Assembly: GCA_034401795.1 (NCBI GenBank) | Contig: CM067369.1 | Coordinates: 182,877,445-182,941,444, forward strand | Source of the DNA: Chaetoderma sp. LZ-2023a | Lineage: Eukaryota > Mollusca > Caudofoveata > Chaetodermatida > Chaetodermatidae | Direction: 5' to 3' | DNA: 64,000 nucleotides | Shown: in pieces, positions 23,197-34,588 of the stretch | How the letters are laid out: every line of letters starts with the position of its first letter | How positions within the stretch are numbered: the first letter of the stretch is position 1 | Position numbers and translations under genes: made by a program | The notes under the pieces: generated by a model | Database searches by the model: none | What the model saw: only the letters and a program-made list of their open reading frames with translations | Told to the model about the DNA's origin: nothing

Positions 23197-23964
23197 TTGC
23201 ATAACTTCGTCTACAGAAGAGCCAGCAAAAAGGGCAAAAGAGGTAGCCATCCCACTAATGACATGAGCTTTAATGTGAATGGTCTCACAAATCCATCTGG
23301 TAATAGATGCCCTAAAGACTGGACTGGCTACCCCCTCCTCATACGGAACCCAGAAAAGGGACAGATCGGATATCTAAAAATCAGAACGACGCTTATAAAC
23401 TTTTGGAGCTCTGACAGGACACCTAAATCTGTCAGCCGGAGAAAAGGAGGTTAAAGATTGTAAAATAATCATTTTAGCTGGATAACGGATTGATTGAGTC
23501 TTTGATAAAAAAATCCCTTCAAGGATATAAGATCAGACCGTCCCCAGATTCGATAAACCTATCCTTTTCAGTGGAGAAAACATGGATTTCGGATCGTCTT
23601 CTAGCAGAAGCAGATGCAATTAGAAAAACGGTCTTAAAAGTTAAAAGATTCAAGCTAATCGTAGAGATAGGTTCGAAATGATGACCTGCCCAAAAACCTG
23701 AAGAACCAGAGCCAAGTTCCAGGAAGGCAAAGGTTTAACACCTGGAGGACGAATATTACCTAAACCTCTGACCAAAAGATTAAGAACCATAGTATCTTCA
23801 ACTTCAGCGTTCAACAAACAAGGAAGAGAAGATGCAAAAGAAAATCTATATCCTCTTACAGTGTTAGCAGACAGATGTAAAGAGTCGAACAGATAAGATA
23901 AAGAGTCTAACACCTGGGAAATAGAAACAGAATCAGGCACGAGACCTTGATCTGAACACCTCAA
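23197..23964 (-). pseudogene. DIRS-A tyrosine recombinase, degraded
   Basis: Minus-strand frames match the recombinase of element B. The N-terminal core-binding part contains LSANTVRGYRFSFASSLPCL (near 23,880). The C-terminal part reads AHVISGMATSFALFAGSSVD, then EVMQVAGWKSEST and FYLKD. The terminal Tyr of FYLKD is present, but where the family has HxxR this copy has HVIS, losing the arginine. Frameshifts separate the segments. In the family the enzyme joins the circular cDNA into the genome; this copy should be inactive. Confidence 0.75.
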
Positions 23965-24057
23965 AAAATCTTAAGCCGACGCTTGTAAACTCTTCGAGTC
24001 GACTCCCTCCTGGCATTCTCAAGGATCGAGAACTAGATATACTCCAAACGCACAGAG

Positions 24058-24545
24058 TTAAGATTCCTGGGTTTGGATGATGGTAAGTACTAGAAGATCG
24101 AGCAGGTCTACAAACCAGATCCTTATTGGCCAAAAGGGAGCTATTAACAAGATCTTGCAGATCTGGTCCCTGACTTTCTTCAGAACCAAAAGAATCAGGA
24201 TTGTGGGAGGGAACCCATAAACAAAGATTCCTGACCAGGACTGAGACAGGGCATTCACAGCCCACGCCCGAGACAATTGGTTCGCAAGAAAACTCAGACA
24301 GCCTGGGACATGAGCGGACACTAGGAAAATTTGATTCATGCGACACCACATGAGGAGGTTCCACACTTCCAAGTACAGGAGAGACGACTTTGTGGCCCCC
24401 TGTCTGTTGATATAAGAGACTACTGTCGAATTGTCCGATCGAATCGAGAACTAGAGACCCTTAACCTGACTGTCCGAAAACGGAGACATGAAAGATAAAA
24501 TCTGGGCAATCAGACATCTCGCAAAAAGATTGGATCTAGTGACAT
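24058..24545 (-). pseudogene. DIRS-A RNase H region, rearranged
   Basis: Contains VVSYINRQG- and LFLVSAHVPGCLSFLANQLSR-like segments followed directly by AVNALSQSWSGIFVYGFPPT, a motif typical of the DIRS polyprotein after RNase H. Compared with element B about 150 bp are missing after QLSR. That missing part (NLFARCLIAQILSFMSPFSD in translation) appears about 220 bp away at 24,476-24,545. The order of segments is therefore scrambled relative to B. Confidence 0.6.
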
Positions 24546-24661
24546 CCCAAGAAAACCTCGATCCTCCTTCTAAAAATGAAAGAAAACCCCATGGCAATGC
24601 CTGAACGAATCGAGGTTTAGATGCCTATCAGACAATCCAACCAATGAACAGAAGCCTGGAT

Positions 24662-24913
24662 TTACTTTCCAAAAAAGAGCCTCTTCTTAGACTCCTTGAC
24701 AAGCATAGAAGACAACAACCCCTCTAAAGCTAATAGCTTCTGATTAGAAGGAACAGAAGACCATTTGGGAGGAGACTGCAGAGAAGGGTTGTAGATCCAA
24801 GAATATCTGGCCCTTTTGATAATGGCCGCCCTTAAAGATGTGGCAAACTTACTATATGCTAAAGAGGACTGCTCATAGAAAACACATAGATTACATATGC
24901 CATGATGCTCCAA
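24662..24913 (-). pseudogene. DIRS-A RT N-terminal remnant
   Basis: WSSVPSNQKLLALEGLLSSM aligns with DSVPSNPEKLVALEDELESM of the element B RT. The rest of the RT, including the palm motifs and YVDD, is absent: the next recognisable sequence is RNase H. The deletion explains why copy A cannot supply RT. Confidence 0.65.
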
Positions 24914-24949
24914 CCAAAATCCTGGGCTATATCCTTACTGCCTAGCCCG

Positions 24950-27900
24950 CACTAAAGAGGTAACTCACGTTTATTATGGATATTTTAATAATACTGCTTA
25001 CTCTGAATGGAGAAAAGTCTCATATCAGTATAGCCTAACTTATTAAAATGCTAAAGACTCTGCAAAAATTATAGATCATTTTTTTTATGGAGATTTAACC
25101 AGATATTGTGGCAAATCAAAAAACCCATAGTAAGCCTATGGGAGTGCTTAGAGTCAAGATATAGCCAAATCCTGTACCTGAGATCTGCAATAATCCCGAC
25201 TGGAATTCGAAAACCTCAAATCGTGACAGAATTTAGCAAGATAGAATGAAGAAAAGAAATTATGGTTCCCCAAACCACCACTCAAAAAGATGAATTAAGG
25301 GAAACTTACTTGTGATGACATCATCACAATTCTATGAATAGAACATATGACAAGGTCCTGTTAAGAGAACTATGGCAAACATTTGACTATCTAATTTAAA
25401 AATTGTATAATAATGGAGCAGATTTAATAAAAAATTGTTATTGAATACATCAACGGTTGCCTAGCCGCTCGGGCTTGACAGATCATCTTGTCAGCTTGTC
25501 AAATAATACTTGATCTACGCAAGTATTTCTTACAAATAGTGTTAATGTATGGAATCCTTTACCAACAGAAGCAATTAACGCTTGAACATAAAACACATTA
25601 AAAAACAACTTAGACTCATTCTTCAAGTCACAGGGTTTTATATATAGACCTAAGGTCGACTAACTCCCAAGATTGCACTCACTTCTTCTACACTGAAGTA
25701 TTAGACTGCAATCACGGAAAATTATCAGCCTGAACGTGACACAAGATCCTATAATGATTGCAAAACTATGTCCCATATTTAAATCAACGACATAGGAAAA
25801 CAAGCCAGCTTCAAGACTTGGCTTAGGCATACTGATCAATTTGATATACTAAACCATTCGATATTTATGCCAAGAGGCAGAATACTTAAAAGATTTTTTT
25901 AAATATATTTATTGATTCTTATATTTAGTCTTAGAATCAATAATTTCATCTTTGTAATAACAAATGACATTGTGTTAGAAATCCCAATAAAAGGAAAGAT
26001 TGAACACTGATACTTGATATTAACGGTCTGGATACTGACTTTTGCAGACGACATATTACAACTGTAATATCTCTGGACCTGCAAAATATTTTGAAAACAT
26101 TTTGACCGAAAATTGTTGGTGGCTGCTTAAATCCAAAGATTCTCGGCCGTTCTTCCACCCCTCCAGCGCAACCCCCACCCCACTCCAACAGGCCCACCGC
26201 CAGCCCCCAGACAACAACTTCAACGAGCAAAAACCCAAGACCCGCCGAACAGTCCGGGAACAATCCAACCGAAAGTTGCCAGTGGCTTCACCGGTATCCA
26301 GTCAACTTGGCCCAAATACACCCCGGCCCACCCTCAACTCGGCCCAGGTCAACTCGACCTATGTTTATGCCTATCATGTGCGACTATACCCGTGGGTCGA
26401 GCTGACCCTACAGTACCACCCATAGCCACATACGAATGCACATATGCGCACACATGTATATACCTATAGGTGCACTATTAGGCCGAACCGACACTGCGCA
26501 TTTAAATGTACATATGAACATAGCTATAGCAATATTATTGGGCTAACACCAGCATGCTTAAATAGGATAAAGATTATCAAGTGTAGCAGGCCTACCTAGA
26601 CATCTATGGTAGCTACTACACACAATAATCTGTATACCATGACACACACGGAAATCTCGGTAATATCTTAAGATCGCCATCATCTTAAAAAGAATAGTGC
26701 TTTTAGGATAAAGATTGTCTATGTCTATGTATAATAGTTGTGCGTTAGTGAAAATAATAGACACTAATAATTCCGACTGTCTTTTAATAAAGAGACGTAA
26801 ACGCCAGTAAATATTAGTTCCACCAACAGACAACTAATGCTGGTATAATACGACTGGTATAAGAGGGATCTCATATTTCCATATCATCAATTTTTTAAAG
26901 TTCCGAAATCAAGGATATAGAAATATGAGATTCCCAATTATTCCATGCTTCTAGCCAGGTGAAAAGATTTCATCTTGAGAACGGCTCTCCAAGTGTGATA
27001 CCAGCGATCGAAAAGAAGAAGAAAGAAGCCAGGTGAATGCATTCCTAGGCCTATTTGACTTTTATTAAATCAGGCCGACATGACTTTTTATCCTAGGCCG
27101 AGGTGACTAATTTAAGTAGGCCGGGTTGGCAATTGGGCCGACTCGACTGGAATTCGCTTCACCAACAACCCTCTGCCAAACCGCCCCCAAAAGATCCAGC
27201 AAATCCCGAGTCCCCGCCCACCGAAAACCACCGTCCGGAGGCCTGCAGCAACCCAGTCAAAATAGAGCAAAAAATTACGCTAAAAAAGGGAAAACAAACA
27301 AAATTCTAGGGGAAAAATAAATGAAAACAAACCGAACTCACCGAAACTATGTCAACGCAGAAGAAGAATTCGGCTTATATTCCTTCTTCCTGCCCCCTTA
27401 TCCGCTTGATTATCTTTTCTAAGTGACTATTGTTCTTGTAGACATTAATCTTGTAGTCATACTGATTCCTATGAAACCTTCACTGAATCTAATTCTTTTC
27501 AGCGACTGACAAAATTAGCCTACGATTTACGCAAGAATCAGGGTTTTTCCCTCTACAAATTCACTCCCTTTGGTTAAAATAAATATGTCAACCTGCCGAC
27601 ATAAGAGGTAAAAGGAGCGCGAAGAAAGGCTGAATGGCCCGAAGACAACTGGCCATCTAAAGTTGGATTTAAGTAAAAATCGTATCTCTAGATAATGCGT
27701 AGAATACAGACTGACATATCGGCTGATGATATGCGCATATAAAATAATCTGCAACAAAAAACCCATACGGCAACCAGTCGGAAGAGTCTTTAATTACGTT
27801 GAAAATTGTCACTGATAAACGAATAAATGTCTGAAAAGACTACAATTCCAAGAGAGACTACAAGACTGACAATGACTCGGTATGAATATTTTCAGCCATT

Positions 27901-28000
27901 AAACATTTCCAATATTAAACAAATACGGAAATAAGACTAAATCTTAGGCAAGAAGATGACAAGATTCTAGGAAAGCGAACATGTAAACCGGACTTGAAGA
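24950..28000. other. Sequence of unknown origin inside DIRS-A
   Basis: No similarity to the gag/RT region of element B is visible. The stretch includes a half MITE-B at 26,080-26,130 preceded by TTTTGCAGACGACAT (shared with 10,467), a pyrimidine/CCC-rich block at 26,140-26,420 and CCC-rich sequence at 27,130-27,260. Short ORFs here look like composition effects. It could be later insertions or sequence acquired by the element. Confidence 0.4.
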
Positions 28001-28044
28001 ACAAAACTGGAACCCCAGGAACTCCTCTATCACCTGAAACCCAA

Positions 28045-28720
28045 AACAGGAAGACAGACCCGGAAGATAATCCTAGAACACCAGAAAGATCCATGAAAAC
28101 CGGAAATGACCTTATCCCCGGCTGTACGAAATCCGGATGTGGAAAAATAGGAAACGGAAATGTGTAAACCGGAAGTAGACTACCGGAAACTGATCAAAAC
28201 CCTACAACCCGGATGTACAGAATTACCGGAAGAGGAAGCTGAAAAAAACGGAAACGGATATAGATGAATGATGCAATGGCAGGTCCAACAGACCCAGATA
28301 AGCATTCTTCCCACCGGAAGTAGCAACACTACTACCGGAAGAGGAAGCTGAAAAACTGGAAACGGAAATAGATGAATGATGCAATGGCAGGTCTAACAGA
28401 CCCAGATAAGCATTCTTCCTACCGGAAGTAGCAACACTACTACCGGAAGAGGAAGCTGAAAAACCGGAAATGGAAATAGATGAATGATGCAATGCCAGGT
28501 CCAACAGGCCAGGTTAAACAGACCCGGATATGCATTCTTCCTACCGGAAACAGCAACACTACTGCCGGAAACGGAAAAACCGGAAGTGGACAGAAAAGCC
28601 AGAAAATCATGAGACACCGGATGTTCAGCCAAGCCAGACAATCACAGTGCTCATATCCGGATGCCTGGTAAAACCAGAAGACAAACCAGAATGCAAACCC
28701 GCTTGCCCGGACAAGCCAGG
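28045..28720. repeat. CCGGAA-rich block with 109-bp tandem repeat (28,225-28,560), DIRS-A gag start
   Basis: About fifteen CCGGAA cores (ACCGGAAGTAG, ACCGGAAGAGG, ACCGGAAACGG) occur here. A 108-109-bp unit starting ACCGGAAGAGGAAGCTGAAA begins at 28,225, 28,334 and 28,442. On the minus strand it would encode Ser/Gly-rich peptide (SVSG repeats). The same motif family occurs at 38,930-39,145 in element B. Confidence 0.75.
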
Positions 28721-29229
28721 AGCAGAGACGGGAGCAGAGGAGATGAAAGATCTTAAAACATTTCTGGCAATAAGAATTACGGGAAAGATGAACTTATGCA
28801 TGAGATGAAGGATCGGAAGCTTCCGCCACCGATGCCATCGCATGAGGGTTATGCAGACCCTCAAGACTTATATGGTCTTTTGTCTGGCTCCTACCTGAGG
28901 AGGAATAACCAGACTTATTCTTGAATCACCAGACTTTTACTTCAGAGATTTCATCTCTTGTCTGGAAGTGCGTGAAATCTGACTGAAGACTGGACAGTGA
29001 TTCCTGAATAAAATGTTTGAAAGCACTATAAAGGATCTACGTAAGAAGAGTGGTACGTGGCTATTTTATAACATGGTAATTTGTTAAACATAACATAGGC
29101 AAGATAGATTTCATGGTAGGCATGTTTTCTTGAGTCAGAGAATTAAATGTAGCTGAACTTTTCAGTGCAAAGCTATAAACTTTTATCCATATGATAGCAG
29201 GTGAACTGATCTGCTAGCAGAATATTTGA

Positions 29230-29484
29230 AAAGTGAATCAGTTTTCACATTCGGGACCTACTGCGCATGCGCGAGCGTGCTTAGTGACAGGCGTCACCAA
29301 GGAGTGTGTACAGACTGGTGCCAGTCTATTGTAAGGCTAATGCAGGGGGTCTCTCTACCAGAAGCCTGGTTGAGGGTCTACATGGTGATGGTATTGGCAT
29401 TAGGGAGTATGTAAGCGAGCATAAAAATTTTATTCTGATAGCTAAATGCAGATATTTGATTTAGCAAGTAGTGATTGAACGGTA
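29230..29484. repeat. DIRS-A inverted terminal repeat (element 5' side)
   Basis: Reverse complement of 22,366-22,624. The element end continues to GGTGTAATAACAAC at 29,511. Confidence 0.9.
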
Positions 29485-29606
29485 ATGGATGTTTTTGTGG
29501 TGTAATAACAACTGTATTTGATATACATGTAGTTTACAATGGCAGCTCATACAATAAGTGATTTGAAATAAAATGGTACAGTAGATTTACACCAAGCATA
29601 TCAGAT

Positions 29607-29807
29607 TTAACCCTTACCACTCTGATGTCAATATTCTATCTTTTAATGTGCCAATAGAAAAAAAAAATGGTGTACATTTTTCAACAATTTTGGTTTGGTA
29701 GATGATGTTGCTATCTACGACAGCAACATCTTCCACCAAATCGTTGAGAACTGAACACCAGTTCTTTTAATTTGAAAATTAAGTTTTGACATAGTGGTAA
29801 GGGTTAA
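29607..29807. mobile_element. MITE-C, piggyBac-like non-autonomous element
   Basis: Perfect 15-bp terminal inverted repeats TTAACCCTTACCACT / AGTGGTAAGGGTTAA, TTAA at both edges, and an inner palindrome around ATGATGTTGCTATC / GACAGCAACATC. CCC termini with TTAA duplication are the piggyBac signature. Confidence 0.75.
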
Positions 29808-31830
29808 TAAAATAACACAGAAGACAGAATTAGAGAATAATCATTTTCATGAAATCTCAACCTGATCACTCGTATTCACCATATTATCCTGAAGAAAAAC
29901 AGAAGAGAAACATTTACAAGATGAAAGAACAATTGAAAATGGAAATAAAACTGGAACAGTCAACAAAGGTGATTTCAGAGGGTAATAACAAGCCAATATG
30001 CCTCATGACTGTGCTTACTCTAATAATCCAGGTCACGGGCCCGTATGGACCCAGTAGCGGACCTGTAACATGCGTTATCAGGATACATGATTGAGGAACA
30101 CAAATTAAACCGCAGAAGCATGCCAATATCTCCCTAGAAGCTAAATCACGGGTGTGAGATAATGGGCAAGCTATGTAAGGATGCACACTTTGAATCTTTT
30201 AGGCGTCAGTGTAGATATTGAGCTGTATGTAATATTTTATCAAACGAAATTATAAATCGTGAGCGTGGCCATCTTGATTTCTTCGCGACTCTCGACCAAT
30301 CAACTGAATTTGAACGTCCTCACTAGTCTAATCACGCATACTACTAAGCAATTCCAGCAATCAGGGAATTGAGTACTCGGTTAAATAAAGGAATCGACAC
30401 GCTATCGTTGACAACTTTACGCTAGGAATTTCATTCACAGAAAACTCTATATTTTCCCGTAGAAATTTGTAAACAAACTGACTTGACCAATCAACAGTGG
30501 ATTTATAAAATTCAATCATCTGACATAATGCAACGCTAAGTTTGATTGGATAAAACACCTGTAATGCTTGCGTATTTAGCGATCGAAAACTGGTGCTCTT
30601 AAAGCCATGTAGGACTCCACATCAACTTATTGAAAACCATCCAGACGGCTCTCAGGTTTATTTTACGCTTTTCGCGTGCCATCCAGATGGTTCATAATTT
30701 TCCTTATGGTTAAAGGCCAGTTTCATCAGCGAAAGGGTTAAATAAACTATACATTTCCTTGTAGATAAAATTTTTTTATTTCTCCCACAGGAACTAATAC
30801 AGTCCAATTGTTATCAAATGTACATTCTTCATGAGAAATTCATCTTGTTGAGAAATTCATTCCATTAGCCCTTTTACGGATAGACTACTATAAATCACAT
30901 TTTCAAAGCAACCACACAGAAAAGCAGTTGACTACTTTGAAAATAATTTGACTGGAATATATTGCTGCCTTAGGCAGCAGCAGCTTATAAATAAATTAAT
31001 TTCAAAATATTCAACGGGATATTTGCTATGTTATGAAAAATTAGTTGCATCATTAAAAGTTAAGAGCTGTTTAAATCTATGCTTCCACACATGGAGTGTA
31101 ATTTTATTGCATCAACACCTATTCATTCTCCCACAAACACCTGGTCACTTATAATCCCACACTGGTATATGCTTAACTACTTCAAACAATCATTTGATCC
31201 TTGAGACAAACAGTTCTGGAAATAAACCTGACACAAGCCTTTATGATGTAGGACACATTCTGGTGAATAGTTTGAAACTAATTTGTATACTAGTTCTAAC
31301 TGCACACAAATTGCTAGGATCATCCGTTTTCTCTGCTATTCACCGCATAGTATTAGAAGCAATGCTACGGATCAGCTTGCATCTTCTTCCCCCTACTAAC
31401 TAGCTTTTAAATGACTGCAATGTACATGTAATTGTACGAGCTGTTAATATGAACTGTCTGTTAAATGTAAGAATTAACAAACTGTTGATGCTAGAACATT
31501 ATAATAAAAAGATCTTTATTTGCCGTTTTAATATTAAATTTGACTATATTATACTTGATTGCTGACGAGCACTAAGGTTGGTGACTCCCAAAAGGAATGT
31601 CAGAAGAAGAGGAATATTTAAGCTAATTTCAGGGGTGAGCCCACGGTGGCTGGAATTTCAGATACAGATTACAGAACATATGACGTCATAAACATGCACC
31701 TAATGACTTATGATGTAATAAAGCAAAATACACACTTCAGGGTTGCGAATCATGTGCAGTGACATCATAGTTAAACAAGCCAATAAGCAAACTTATTTAA
31801 TTTTGCAGGTTTTAAACAAGGCAGAAAAAA
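29808..31830. other. Non-coding stretch between the DIRS copies, with a MITE-B at 30,925-31,020
   Basis: The only repeat seen is a MITE-B palindrome (ACTTTGAAAATAATTTGACTGG, inverted TTAATTTCAAAATATTCAAC). Short ORFs at 29,849 and 31,194 have no supporting feature. No gene called. Confidence 0.5.
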
Positions 31831-31890
31831 AACCCACAGACGCCGCTTGCGGGTTGGTCTGTTGTTTTATTAACCATTATAAAAACATAC

Positions 31891-32145
31891 TTACCGTTCA
31901 ATCACTACTTGCTAAATCAATTATCTGCATTTAGCTATCAGAATAAGATTTTTATGCTTGCATACACACCTCCCCATGCCTATTCCTATTAATATGGACC
32001 CTCAACCAGGCTACTGGTTGAGTCCACCTCCAGCCTACTAACAGGTATAGACTGGCACCAGTCTATACTCACCTCATAGTGACGCTTGTCGCTAAGCGCG
32101 CCTGCGCATTAGAGCCCAAATAGGAAACACATTCACTTCTCTAAA
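31891..32145. repeat. DIRS-B 3' inverted terminal repeat
   Basis: Matches the copy A repeat (CCGTTCAATCACTACTTGCT, ACTGGCACCAGTCTATACTC, GCGCGCCTGCGCATTAGAG). No inverted partner is present at the other end. Confidence 0.8.
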
Positions 32146-32210
32146 TTTAAGTGCAAAATATTAAAAGACTGATTCTCAAGTCTTACCAGGTGGGGTGGCT
32201 GAGACCGGGT

Positions 32211-32340
32211 CATAATGATTGAACAGTAAGTATGTTTTATAGTGGTTAATAAAACAACAGACCAACCCGCAAGGGGGGTCTGTGGGGGGGTTGTTATTAC
32301 CCCACAAAAACATCCATTACCGTTCAATCACTACTTGCTA
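32211..32340. repeat. DIRS-B internal complementary region
   Basis: CATAATGATTGAACAGTAAG through CAACCCGC-AAGGGGGG is complementary to the 31,831-31,900 end. TTGTTATTACCCCACAAAAA onward is the complement of the lost 5' terminus, judged from copy A. Confidence 0.75.
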
Positions 32341-32566
32341 AACCCGTAGATTTGGTCAGTGCCCCATGACAACATAAGGTGGGAGGAGATTTGAGAATCA
32401 ATAAACAAGGATAAAAATCAAACCAATCTTATCCAAATGTTAATAACATAACATAATAGTGCATATAACTCAATCACACCGTGATTAACAAATAAGGATA
32501 ACTTGAACTTAAAGAAATAAATAAAAACCAAAGAAGACTCTCACCATTTCTTACAGATGCACAGTT

Positions 32567-33670
32567 CTAACGAAAATGGTGGGAAGTGCTGGGTAAATGG
32601 TCTTCGGCTTTTTTAGTTAAATTCGTAATGTTACGAAAGAAGGAAGCTGCTGCACTCTGGTCTTTAAGATAAAATGAAGTAAAAGTAGATTCAGATTTCC
32701 AGCCTGCCACCTGCATGACCTCATCCAAAGACAAACCGGCAAAAAGAGCGAAAGAAGTAGCCATGCCTCTTTAATATGGGAGAGATTAATTTGATCCGGT
32801 GAAGCTATCTCGTAGCAAAGCTTAATCGTCTCACATATCCATCTGGCAATCGTAGATTTTGAGACCGGCTTGGATAACTCTTCCGCGTAGGAAACCCATA
32901 AATGGGATGGATCGGCTCTCTTAAAATCGGTTCGCTGTTTATAGGTTCTTAATGCCCTAACAGGACACCAAAATTTATCTGATGGCGAAAAAGACGATAA
33001 AGATTTTAAAATAATCGGACTAGCAGGAAAACGGTTAGACTGAGTTTTAGATCAAAAATCCCTTCTGGGATATAAAACCAAGCCATCACCTGAAACTATA
33101 AATCTATCCCTTTCAGCAGAAAGAGCATGAATCTCTGAAGGTCTTCTAGCAGAGGCAGCAGCAACAAGAAAAACAGCTTTGAGAGTTAAAAGCTTAAGAC
33201 TGATAGAAAGAAATAGGTTCAAAATGGCGACCTGCCAAAACTTGACGAACCAAAGCCAAATTCCAGGAAGGTAAAGGCTTAGCAATCGGAGGACAAATAT
33301 TACCTAGACCTGTAATAAAACTATTAAGAGTCTTAGTATCTTTGACATCGGCATTCAGAAGACAAGGAAGAGAAGATGCAAGAGAAAATCTATACCCCCT
33401 GACCGTATTAGCTGACAAATGTAAAGAGTCAAACAGTTAAGATAAAAAGTCTAAAAGCTGTGGTATAGAAACAGAATCGGGCACGAAACCTTGGTCTGAA
33501 CACCATCCACCAAAAATTTTAAGACGACCCTTGTAAACTCGACGGGTCGATTCCCTTCTGGCAGAGTCAATAATTTCCTGAGATCTTGAAGAAACCGTAT
33601 CCTGGAGGCCTTCAGACTCAAGATTCTCCAAACGCACAGATTGAAGATTTCTGGATTTGGATGTACACAA
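32567..33670 (-). pseudogene. DIRS-B tyrosine recombinase, frameshifted
   Basis: N-terminal part SARRESTRRVYKGRLKIFGG, then LSANTVRGYRFSLASSLPCL, the catalytic-domain entry VAAASARRPSEIHAL (RPSEI carries the first catalytic Arg), and the C-terminus MATSFALFAGLSLDEVMQ, VAGWKSESTFTSFYLKD with the nucleophile-type Tyr. A stop around 33,052, frame changes, and a one-base loss near 32,760, where LSHIK should lead into HxxR...MATSF, break the gene. In the family this enzyme integrates the circular cDNA; here it is non-functional as read. Confidence 0.75.
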
Positions 33671-33677
33671 CGACCTC

Positions 33678-34363
33678 TTACTTGAGATAGAAGGTCCTGG
33701 GATACCGAAAGAAGACGAGAAAGTCTACCAGAAGATCTAGAAGGTCTACAAACCAAATCCTCTTGGGCCAAAAGGGAGCTATCAGAAGAATCTCGCAAAC
33801 TTGGTCCTTGACCTTCTTCAACACTAACGGGATCAGAATAGTAGGAGGGAAGGCATAAGCGAACATCCCTGTCCAAGACTGAGACAGGGCATCTACCGCC
33901 AGGGCTTGACTATCCGGAAAAGGAGACATGTAAGAGGAGATCTGGGCATTCAGAGAGGTCGCGAACAGATCTACTAGAGGACGATCCAGAAGATTGAAGA
34001 TCGAGCTGACAACTGACGTCTTTAACTGCCACTCTGTGTGGGCGAACTTGCTGGGACGTGACAGTTGATCCGCCAGAAAATTCAGACTGCCTGGGACATG
34101 GGAGGACACTAGAAAAATCTGCCTCTTGCGGCACCACAAGAGAAGATTCCACACTTCTAGACGACCTTGTACCTCCCTGCCTGTTGATATAAGACACCAC
34201 TGTCGAATTGTCCTACCGAATCGAGACTTTGAGACCTATCACAAGATCTGACCATGAAAGGAGCCTTCTTGACAGCCCACAACTCCAGAATGTTGATATG
34301 GGCTGTCGACTCCTCCAGGGACCAAAGGCCGGAAACTGACAGGGAATCCCAGACTGCTCCCAA
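33678..34363 (-). pseudogene. DIRS-B RNase H and C-terminal extension
   Basis: Segments in several frames give an RNase H fold signature: GLGAVWD, then INILELWAVKKA carrying the catalytic Glu, then SYINRQGGTRS and SSHVPGSLNFLADQLSR. They are followed by LVDLFATSLNAQISSYMSPF and FAYAFPPTILIPLVLKKVKD, the block that follows RNase H in DIRS/Ngaro polyproteins. Frameshifts near 34,160 and 34,240 separate it from RT. It lies between RT and recombinase as expected. Confidence 0.7.
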
Positions 34364-34588
34364 ACCCTTCTGTGAAGATAATCGCCTGAGGAGGGGACGT
34401 TACCAGTGGAACACCCATCAGAAGCAGAGAACGGTCTTTCCAAAAATCTAGATGAGGGATCAAATGTTCTCTGATGGGAATCTGATGGTAAATAGAATGG
34501 ACTGACTGCTTCCAAAGGAACATTAAATACATTTGGAATGGTCTTCTCATCAGCGCCGCCCAAGGAATCACCTTCTCTACACTGACCA

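Larger units (their letters stand above)
22298..29511 (-). mobile_element. DIRS-type tyrosine-recombinase retroelement, copy A (defective)
   Basis: The element reads right to left. It has inverted terminal repeats at 29,484-29,230 and 22,624-22,366 that are nearly identical over about 255 bp. An internal complementary region (22,826-22,690) joins the complements of both outer ends. Between these are a Ser/Gly-rich gag start with CCGGAA repeats, a stump of the RT N-terminus, RNase H pieces and a degraded tyrosine recombinase. This is the architecture known for DIRS1-like elements, which integrate by recombinase without target duplication. The RT catalytic core is missing, so the copy is non-autonomous. 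About 3 kb (24,950-28,000) does not match element B. Confidence 0.85.

Noticed and set aside
23490-23681. Plus-strand ORFs inside DIRS-A
   Set aside because: They lie antisense to the tyrosine recombinase remnant, which has clear homology to DIRS-B.
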